A DNA stretch of 6,065 nucleotides from JALYZC01 sp035997675 (GTDB lineage Bacteria > Actinomycetota > Thermoleophilia > Solirubrobacterales > Solirubrobacteraceae): NCBI GenBank assembly GCA_035997675.1, contig DASYIJ010000292.1, forward strand, positions 1-6,065, read 5' to 3'. The position numbers and the translations under genes are program-made. Below the pieces are notes generated by a model that saw only the letters and a list, made by a program, of their open reading frames with translations, made no database searches and was not told the origin of the DNA. Below are positions 1-4,583 of this stretch, in pieces (within the stretch, counting starts at the first letter, position 1; each line of letters begins with the position of its first letter).

Positions 1-1043
1 CCCTGCTCGACGATCTCGCGCGGGTTCTCGATGTGGTGGGGCGCCAGCTCGGAGATGTGGACGAGGCCCTCGACGCCGTCCAGGATCTCGACGAACGCAC
101 CGAAGGTGACGACCTTGGTGACCTTGCCCTCGAGCTCGTCACCGACGTTGTAGGTGTCCACGACCCGCTGCCACGGATCCTCCTGGGTCTGCTTGAGGCC
201 CAGCGAGATGCGCTGGCGGTCGCGATCGATGTCGAGCACCTTGACCGACACCGTGTCGCCGATGCTCAGGATCTCGCTCGGGTGGTTGACGTGCGACCAC
301 GAAAGCTCGGAGATGTGGATCAGGCCGTCGATGCCGTCGAGGTCGACGAACGCCCCGAAGTCCACGATGTTGGAGATCTGGCCTTCCACCACGAGGCCCG
401 GCTGCAGGCGGTCGAGGATCTGCTGGCGGACCTCCTTGCGCTCCTCCTCGAGCACCGCGCGGCGCGAGAGGACGACGTTGTTGCGCGAGCGGTTCAGCTC
501 GATGACCTTGCACTCGATCTTCTGGCCGAGGTAGTCGTCGAGGTGCGGCACGCGGCGGATGTCGACCAGCGAGGCGGGCAGGAAGCCGCGCACGCCGAGA
601 TCGATGATCAGGCCGCCCTTGACGACCTCGATGACCTGGCCCTCGACCGGCTCGCCCGATTCCGCGGCGGCCTCGATGCGGCGCCACGCCTTCTCGAAGC
701 GCGCGCGCTTCTTGGACAGGATGAGCCGGCCGTCCTGGTCCTCCTTGGTGAGGACGAGGGCGTCGACCTCCTCGCCCAGCTCGACCTCGTCGGCGGGATC
801 CACGGACTTGCGGATCGACAGCTCGTGGGCGGGGATGACGCCCTCGGACTTGTAGCCGATGTCCACCAGCACCTCGTCCGCGTCGATGCGGACGACCTTG
901 CCGGTGACCACGTCGCCCTCCTCGAAGGGCGTGATCGTCGCATCGTAATTCGGGACGATCTGGCCGTCGACCTCGAGCAGGAGGCCATCAGAGCCCTCGA
1001 CGACTTTCGCGTCGGCGGGCATGGTCGTATCCGTTGCAGCCAT
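1..1043 (-). CDS. rpsA: 30S ribosomal protein S1, N-terminal part (runs off left edge)
   Basis: S1 is the large mRNA-binding protein of the 30S subunit and helps load mRNAs with structured or weak ribosome binding sites. Conceptual translation of the minus strand from ATG at 1043 gives 347 residues without a stop. It contains OB-fold S1 repeats at about residues 41-110, 128-196, 214-284 and 300 onward. Repeats 3 and 4 carry the typical VDFGAFVDL/VTFGAFVEI and GLIHISEL/GLVHISEL signatures. Actinobacterial S1 is about 480 residues with four repeats, so roughly 130 residues and the disordered tail should lie left of the window. The start MAATDTT is preferred; ATG at 1022 (residue 8) is an in-frame alternative. 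Neither has a Shine-Dalgarno sequence, and a TAACCT hexamer lies 9 nt before ATG 1043, suggesting leaderless translation. The gene is divergent from the reductase gene at 1111. Identity is clear; the exact start is less certain. Confidence 0.97.
   Translation of the reverse strand, partial: MAATDTTMPADAKVVEGSDGLLLEVDGQIVPNYDATITPFEEGDVVTGKVVRIDADEVLVDIGYKSEGVIPAHELSIRKSVDPADEVELGEEVDALVLTKEDQDGRLILSKKRARFEKAWRRIEAAAESGEPVEGQVIEVVKGGLIIDLGVRGFLPASLVDIRRVPHLDDYLGQKIECKVIELNRSRNNVVLSRRAVLEEERKEVRQQILDRLQPGLVVEGQISNIVDFGAFVDLDGIDGLIHISELSWSHVNHPSEILSIGDTVSVKVLDIDRDRQRISLGLKQTQEDPWQRVVDTYNVGDELEGKVTKVVTFGAFVEILDGVEGLVHISELAPHHIENPREIVEQ
46..319 (-). repeat. Duplicated segment between S1 repeats 3 and 4 of rpsA
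   Basis: The 16-mer agctcggagatgtgga (plus strand) occurs at 46-61 and again at 304-319, and flanking bases are also similar. The offset is 258 bp, or 86 codons, which equals the spacing between the HISEL motifs of S1 repeats 3 (residues 243-247) and 4 (329-333). This is internal domain duplication within the coding region, not a mobile or regulatory repeat. Confidence 0.8.
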
Positions 1044-1052
1044 CAACGGCGA

Positions 1053-1058
1053 AGGTTA
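1053..1058 (-). promoter_or_regulatory. Candidate -10 element for rpsA (TAACCT)
   Basis: On the minus strand TAACCT fits the actinobacterial TANNNT -10 pattern and ends 9 nt before the rpsA ATG, so initiation would fall on or within a few bases of the start codon. No recognisable -35 is seen 16-18 bp upstream. Support comes from the same spacing before two other genes in this window; the hexamer alone is weak. Confidence 0.35.
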
Positions 1059-1088
1059 GCGAGCTTCATGCGGGCGACGGGGACTCCT

Positions 1089-1109
1089 GCCGCCGTATCA
1101 TCCGGCGGC
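1089..1109. repeat. Inverted repeat enclosing the candidate -10 box (possible operator)
   Basis: GCCGCCG (1089-1095) and CGGCGGC (1103-1109) are perfect 7-bp inverted arms separated by TATCATC. The spacer contains the candidate -10, and the right arm ends one base before the reductase ATG. A DNA-binding protein on this dyad would block RNA polymerase. GC-rich inverted repeats arise easily by chance in such a genome, so function is an inference. Confidence 0.35.
1096..1101 (+). promoter_or_regulatory. Candidate -10 element for the reductase operon (TATCAT)
   Basis: TATCAT matches TATAAT at five of six positions and ends 9 nt before ATG 1111, in an otherwise GC-rich leader lacking a Shine-Dalgarno sequence. 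A GCGACG with the GAC core of a -35 lies 16 bp upstream at 1074-1079. The hexamer lies in the centre of a perfect inverted repeat (1089-1109). The likely transcript is leaderless or has a leader of only a few bases. Confidence 0.45.
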
Positions 1110-1110
1110 C

Positions 1111-2253
1111 ATGCCCAAGCGAGCCACCAAGCGGGGTGCGGAGCGCACTCCCCTGTCCGGTGAGTACGACGTCCTCATCTGCGGCGCGTCGTTCGCCGGG
1201 CTCGCCGTGGCGCGGGAGCTGAGTGGCGCCGACGCCCGCGTGCTGATGATCGACCGGTACGAGGTCGGCGAGCGCCAGACGTCCGCCTGCGGCATCCCCA
1301 CGGTGTGGATGCACGCGCTCGGGGTGGAGGACGCTATCCAGCAGACGTTCGCCTCGCTGCTCGTGCACACCCCCCACGGGACCGTGCGCTGGGACCTGCC
1401 CTGGTCCTTCTCGACGTTCGACTACCGCACGATGTGCGAGATGCTGCGCGAGCAGTCGTCCGACGTGCCGTTCGAGACGGCCAAGGTCGACGGGCGGACG
1501 GGCGACGTCGTGCACACCGACCGCGGCGACCTCCGCGCCGGAGCGATCGTCGACGGGCTCGGCTGGCGCCGCCTGCTGGGCGCCGGGGACAGCGTCCAGC
1601 CGCCCGAGGCGCGCCTGTCGCGCGGCCTCGAGGTGCACCCCTTCGGCGGCGGCCCGGACATGGAGCTGTGGATCGACCGCTCCTATGTGCCGGCGGGCTA
1701 CGGCTGGAGCTTCCCGGCCGACGAGGAGGTGCGGGTCGGCGTGGGCTCGTTCGACCCCCGCTTCCATGTCAAGGAGCCGACGGTGCGGCTGGCCGAGGAC
1801 GTCGAGCGAGATCCGGTCCGTTTCCAGGGGAATTGGATCCCCCACCAGATCCGCCCGGCGACCGGGGACGGCATCTTCTTCGTCGGCGATTCGGCCGGTC
1901 ACTGTGTGCCGACCACCGCCGAGGGCATCCGCACGGCGCTGTACTTCGGCGTCGCCTGCGGGCGCGAGCTGCGCGCCGTGGTGGAGACGCGGCGCACCAA
2001 GGACGAGGCACTGCGGCGCTATCACGACTTCTCGGCGGCGCACGCGTGGAAGTTCGACTGGCTCCTGCGGGTCCAGTGGCTGGTCCCCCGCGTGCCGCCG
2101 AGGCTGCTCCACCTCGGCCTGCGCGCGCTCGCCCGGCGACGGCTGAGCCGGTGGGCGTTCGAGCATTACCTGGCGATCGCTCCCCCGGAGTTCGTCGCCG
2201 GGCCGACCGCGAGCTCGGCCGTGGCGGACCCGGCCGCGGCCCTCGCGGCCTGA
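1111..2253 (+). CDS. Geranylgeranyl reductase-family FAD-dependent oxidoreductase
   Basis: The 380-residue flavoprotein probably saturates double bonds of an isoprenoid chain. An N-terminal Rossmann FAD site (residues 19-48, DVLICGASFAG) is followed by a Cys-Gly pair at 60-61, in the position where archaeal geranylgeranyl reductases carry a functionally important cysteine. PAGYGWSFP at 194-202 fits the family substrate-site signature PxxYxWxFP exactly. GDSAGHCVPTTAEGI (259-273) is the second FAD-contacting motif. The C-terminal 60 residues are basic and aromatic and could associate with the membrane. The glycine motif is G-A-S-F-A-G, with serine at its second glycine. In actinobacteria a relative, MenJ, reduces one isoprene unit of menaquinone, which is a plausible role here; a carotenoid or polyprenyl-lipid substrate is equally possible. 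ATG 1111 is the only good start before the Rossmann strand. The gene heads a two-gene operon. Confidence 0.84.
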   Translation: MPKRATKRGAERTPLSGEYDVLICGASFAGLAVARELSGADARVLMIDRYEVGERQTSACGIPTVWMHALGVEDAIQQTFASLLVHTPHGTVRWDLPWSFSTFDYRTMCEMLREQSSDVPFETAKVDGRTGDVVHTDRGDLRAGAIVDGLGWRRLLGAGDSVQPPEARLSRGLEVHPFGGGPDMELWIDRSYVPAGYGWSFPADEEVRVGVGSFDPRFHVKEPTVRLAEDVERDPVRFQGNWIPHQIRPATGDGIFFVGDSAGHCVPTTAEGIRTALYFGVACGRELRAVVETRRTKDEALRRYHDFSAAHAWKFDWLLRVQWLVPRVPPRLLHLGLRALARRRLSRWAFEHYLAIAPPEFVAGPTASSAVADPAAALAA

Positions 2254-2254
2254 G

Positions 2255-2989
2255 ATGGACCGGCTCAAGCGCGCCGCACTGCGCTCGGGCGTCGGCGCGC
2301 CGTTGCGGGCGGTGAAGCGCCGGCTCGCTCCGCCGCATGTGCGCCGCGACCGCGCCGACCAGGCGCGCCTCGCGCGTCTGCTCGAGGAGGTGCTCCGCCC
2401 GGATTCCAACGCGCTCGACGTCGGCGCTCACGAGGGCGCGGTGCTCGCCGAGATCGTGCGGCTCGCGCCGGCCGGCCGGCACGTCGCCTGGGAGCCGCTG
2501 CCCGATCTCTGCGCCCGGACCGCCGGCCGCTTTCCCGATGCCGACCTGCGCTGCGCGGCGCTGTCGGACCGCGCCGGGGAGCGCGAATTCGTGCACGTCA
2601 CCACCCTGCCCGGCTGGAGCGGCTTCCGCGCCCGGCCCTATCCGGGTTCCCAGACCACCGAGACGATCCGCGTACGCACCGAGCGCCTCGACGATGCGCT
2701 GCCGAGCGGCTACGTGCCCGCTTTCCTGAAGATCGACGTCGAGGGCGCCGAGCTGGAGGTCCTCCGCGGGGGCATCGAGACCATCACGCGCCACCGCCCG
2801 GTCGTGGCGCTCGAGCACGGCGCCGGCTCCGCCGACCACTACGGCACGGCCCCCGGCGACGTGTGGGAGCTGCTGGACGCCGCGGGCCTGCGCGTGTCCG
2901 GCCTCGACGGCGCCGGGCCGTTCTCGCTTGCCGAGTTCGAGGATCAGTTCGCCCGGGCCGAGCGGGTGAATTTCGTGGCGCGGGCGTGA
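2255..2989 (+). CDS. FkbM-family SAM-dependent methyltransferase
   Basis: The 244-residue protein has a class I methyltransferase fold. SAM motif I is LDVGAHEG at residues 54-61, and the acidic end of strand 2 is WEP with Glu80. The FkbM hallmark FLKIDVEGAELEVLRG occupies 157-172, with Asp161 and Glu163 likely near the cofactor or substrate. FkbM enzymes mostly O-methylate sugars, polyketides or lipid-linked glycans; nothing visible here tells the substrate. The first 35 residues are strongly basic and lack a signal peptide, so the enzyme is probably cytosolic or peripherally membrane-bound. The ATG follows the reductase TGA after one base (TGAGATG) and has no ribosome binding site of its own, so translation is probably coupled. 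The pairing suggests a shared product pathway, but this is inference from arrangement alone. The stop lies 4 bp from the convergent hotdog gene's stop. Confidence 0.87.
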   Translation: MDRLKRAALRSGVGAPLRAVKRRLAPPHVRRDRADQARLARLLEEVLRPDSNALDVGAHEGAVLAEIVRLAPAGRHVAWEPLPDLCARTAGRFPDADLRCAALSDRAGEREFVHVTTLPGWSGFRARPYPGSQTTETIRVRTERLDDALPSGYVPAFLKIDVEGAELEVLRGGIETITRHRPVVALEHGAGSADHYGTAPGDVWELLDAAGLRVSGLDGAGPFSLAEFEDQFARAERVNFVARA

Positions 2990-2993
2990 CGGA

Positions 2994-3725
2994 CTAGCGC
3001 GCGGCGCCGACCTGCGACGGGTCGCGCACCTGGATCCACAGGCCCTGGCTGACCGCGCACAGGGCGCCGTCGGGCGCGTGGATCGCCGCCGCTCCGTACG
3101 CCTTGCGGCCGTCACGGGCCACGTGCCAGGCCATCACCGTGTGGGGCTCGCCCGCTCGGACCGGGGCCACGAGCCGCGCAGTGAGACGCGCGAGGACGTG
3201 GGTCGGTGCGTCCGGAGGCAGCACACCGAACGACGTCGGACAGTCGAGCGCGGCCCACGCGAACAGGGTCGTCACGGCGCCGTCGGGCCCGGCGAACTCG
3301 GTCGGGGGCGTCCACGGCGCCGCGACCACGTCGCGTCCGGCGACCGGTCCCGGAAGCACGGCGATCGCATCGGCGGGTGAGCGCTGGGGGCCGCAGCCGA
3401 AGCAGGTCGGAAACGGATGACGCTCGCGCCAGGGGAAATCCGCCGAGGCCCGCTCGGCGTCCTGAAGCGTGACCGGCTCGGGTACCTCGAGATCGAGTTC
3501 GGCCGGTGCGCCCTCGGCGATCCTGGTGTCGCCGTCGTACAGCGCCACGCCCCCGGCCGCCTCCTCTCGGACCCCGAACGGCCGCTCGAGCGGCGGCGGC
3601 GCGCGCAGCGAGACCGCGGCGCATGCGGAGTCGATCCGTTCCGCGACCAGCCCGCAGGCGTAGCCGCCCTGCGCCGAGTCCGGCGGCCCGTTGAACCGCC
3701 CGGCGACGGTGACGGACTCCGCCAT
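2994..3725 (-). CDS. Tandem hotdog-fold, thioesterase-like protein
   Basis: The 243-residue protein looks like two hotdog folds in one chain. The N-terminal half begins RFNGPPDSAQGGYACGL (10-26), a glycine-rich pattern of acyl-CoA thioesterase-like hotdogs. The C-terminal half (about 150-234) has a LARLTARLVAPVRAGEP strand pair and a final GLWIQV strand, as in PaaI-type thioesterases, with Asp161 on the likely central helix. Between the halves is FPTCFGCG (105-112), a CxxC that may bind a metal or be structural. The role is probably hydrolysis or binding of an acyl-CoA-type thioester; no catalytic residue is proven. ATG 3725 (MAESVTVAG) is chosen over an in-frame ATG at 3812, because the extra 29 residues are arginine-rich and lie over the upstream membrane-protein gene. 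It starts 8 nt after that gene's stop, so it is probably in the same transcript. Confidence 0.7.
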   Translation of the reverse strand: MAESVTVAGRFNGPPDSAQGGYACGLVAERIDSACAAVSLRAPPPLERPFGVREEAAGGVALYDGDTRIAEGAPAELDLEVPEPVTLQDAERASADFPWRERHPFPTCFGCGPQRSPADAIAVLPGPVAGRDVVAAPWTPPTEFAGPDGAVTTLFAWAALDCPTSFGVLPPDAPTHVLARLTARLVAPVRAGEPHTVMAWHVARDGRKAYGAAAIHAPDGALCAVSQGLWIQVRDPSQVGAAR

Positions 3726-3730
3726 CCCGC

Positions 3731-3743
3731 CGGCTAGAAGCCG
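3731..3743 (-). other. Small hairpin at the stop of the membrane-protein gene
   Basis: CGGCT-AGA-AGCCG can form a perfect 5-bp stem with a 3-nt loop. It covers the stop codon of the small membrane-protein gene (3734-3736) and lies 5 nt before the hotdog gene ATG. It is too short and lacks a T-run, so it is not a terminator. It might modestly tune initiation of the downstream gene. Confidence 0.2.
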
Positions 3744-4066
3744 CGGCGCTCTCGGTCCGGCCGGCTCACGAAGCCGCCGGCGGCGATGCGGCGCCAGGCG
3801 TGCGCCAGCCACGCGAGCGCAAGCACGAGGATGACCGCGGTCGCGACCGGCGCCTCGCCGGGCGAGAACGCGTTCAACCCGAGCAGGAACAGGTAGAGCA
3901 CGACGATCGAGCCGACGATGGCCCAGGCCACCGCCCAGAACTGGTAGCCCCGAATGCGCGCGCGATCGTCGGCGCGGCGGCCGCCCCGGCGGCGGTCGGC
4001 CCGCCGGCGCTCATCGCGGCGACGCTCCTGCGTCTGCTCCCCGTCGGGCAGCTCGACCTCATCCAT
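3734..4066 (-). CDS. Small two-helix membrane protein, unknown function
   Basis: I do not recognise this 110-residue protein. Residues 14-39 are a highly charged tract rich in Arg with interspersed Asp/Glu, probably disordered and cytoplasmic. Two hydrophobic helices follow at about 43-64 and 72-91, separated by a short NAFSPGEAP loop. The C-terminus is basic (RRIAAGG...RPDRERRGF). The positive-inside rule predicts both termini in the cytoplasm with a short outside loop. ATG 4066 is the only plausible start: the reading frame upstream has no ATG or GTG before the preceding gene, and a TACGAT hexamer lies 9 nt before it. GGAG sits just 2 nt from the ATG, too close for a normal ribosome binding site. 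The gene lies 71 bp downstream of the YdcZ-like gene and 8 nt before the hotdog gene. That the hydrophobic stretches and the stop are in frame supports a real gene. Confidence 0.68.
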   Translation of the reverse strand: MDEVELPDGEQTQERRRDERRRADRRRGGRRADDRARIRGYQFWAVAWAIVGSIVVLYLFLLGLNAFSPGEAPVATAVILVLALAWLAHAWRRIAAGGFVSRPDRERRGF

Positions 4067-4075
4067 GACTCCGCG

Positions 4076-4081
4076 ATCGTA
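4076..4081 (-). promoter_or_regulatory. Candidate -10 element for the small membrane-protein gene (TACGAT)
   Basis: Minus-strand TACGAT fits TANNNT and ends 9 nt before the ATG at 4066, the same spacing as before rpsA and the reductase. With a 17-bp spacer the -35 position reads TTCCGG (4099-4104), a weak match. If used, it would give an internal leaderless promoter for the small membrane-protein and hotdog genes, separate from polA. Confidence 0.35.
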
Positions 4082-4098
4082 CCGCCGAGCGCGGCGGT
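4081..4098. repeat. Inverted repeat in the promoter spacer (possible operator)
   Basis: ACCGCCG (4081-4087) and CGGCGGT (4092-4098) are perfect 7-bp inverted arms around AGCG. They fill the interval between the candidate -35 and -10 and touch the -10. The core CCGCCG/CGGCGG is the same as in the dyad at 1089-1109, though arm spacing differs (4 versus 7 nt). It could instead be an RNA hairpin in readthrough from the gene upstream; no T-run follows on either strand, so a terminator is unlikely. Confidence 0.3.
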
Positions 4099-4137
4099 CC
4101 GGAAATTGGATATTCGTCGAGAGCGGGCGGCTTCGAG

Positions 4138-4581
4138 TTACTCGCGGACGACAAGGAACGTCCCGGTCGCCAGCAGCACGACGCCCAGCAGCCGCAGCGC
4201 GGTGATCGGATGCTTCGCCACGCCGAGGATGCCGAGCTGGTCGACGACCACGGCCATCGTCAGCTGGCCGGCGATCGTCGCGGCGGTGACGCCGCCGGCG
4301 CCGAGGGTGCGCACGGTGACGAGCACCGTGGTGACGTACGCCGCGCCGAGCAGACCGCCGGTGAGGTAGTACCAGCTCACGTGGCGAACCTCGCCGATCG
4401 AGCCGAAGCCTCCGCCCGCGACGGCCACGATGCCGGCGAGCAGCAGCGTGCCGATGGCGAAGGACACCAGCGCCGCCTGCCAGGTCCCGACGGCCTTGCC
4501 GAGCATGGAGTTGATCGGTGCCTGCAGCGCGATCAGCCCACCTGTGCACGCCGTCAGCAGGACGGCCAGGCCGCGGTCCAC
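4138..4581 (-). CDS. YdcZ-type (DMT superfamily) membrane transporter-like protein
   Basis: The 147-residue protein is a half-size drug/metabolite-transporter relative of the YdcZ/DUF606 group. Family features are ALQAPINSMLGKAVGTWQAA (18-37), SFAIGTLLL (40-48), the GGLLGAAYV turn (75-83), TIAGQLTMAVVVDQLGILG (102-120) and the terminal LRLLGVVLLATG helix (129-140). Five membrane helices are likely at about 4-22, 33-54, 70-90, 96-114 and 128-145. Substrates for this family are unknown; half-size members are expected to pair as dimers. The start is GTG 4581, set by a strong GGAGG at 4592-4596 inside the end of polA. It lies 2 nt after the polA stop, so polA and this gene are almost certainly co-transcribed. 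The longer reading frame reaching 5733 upstream of this point is only polA in another frame. Confidence 0.87.
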   Translation of the reverse strand: MDRGLAVLLTACTGGLIALQAPINSMLGKAVGTWQAALVSFAIGTLLLAGIVAVAGGGFGSIGEVRHVSWYYLTGGLLGAAYVTTVLVTVRTLGAGGVTAATIAGQLTMAVVVDQLGILGVAKHPITALRLLGVVLLATGTFLVVRE

Positions 4582-4583
4582 GC

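Noticed and set aside
33..1163. A 376-codon plus-strand open frame across rpsA
   Set aside because: It is antisense to clear S1 repeats; its Asp/Leu/Val-rich repetitive protein is the reverse shadow of GC-biased codons.
1066..2409. A 447-codon minus-strand open frame opposite the reductase
   Set aside because: The plus strand encodes an intact flavoprotein with all family motifs; the reverse frame shows no domain and is Arg/Ala/His-rich low complexity.
1769..3115. A 448-codon minus-strand open frame opposite the reductase and methyltransferase
   Set aside because: It overlaps two well-supported genes and the end of the hotdog gene, and shows no recognisable motif.
3726..3812. Upstream ATG at 3812 as the start of the hotdog gene
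   Set aside because: The extra 29 residues are arginine-rich and overlap the coding end of the membrane protein; the family-like sequence begins at the ATG at 3725.
4081..4098. Intrinsic terminator after the YdcZ-like gene
   Set aside because: The 7-bp hairpin is followed by ACGATCG on the minus strand and CCGGAAA on the plus strand, with no T-run.
4067..4549. N-terminal extension of the small membrane protein back to 4549
   Set aside because: This part is the YdcZ-like gene read in another frame, and no ATG or GTG occurs in the frame between that gene and 4066.
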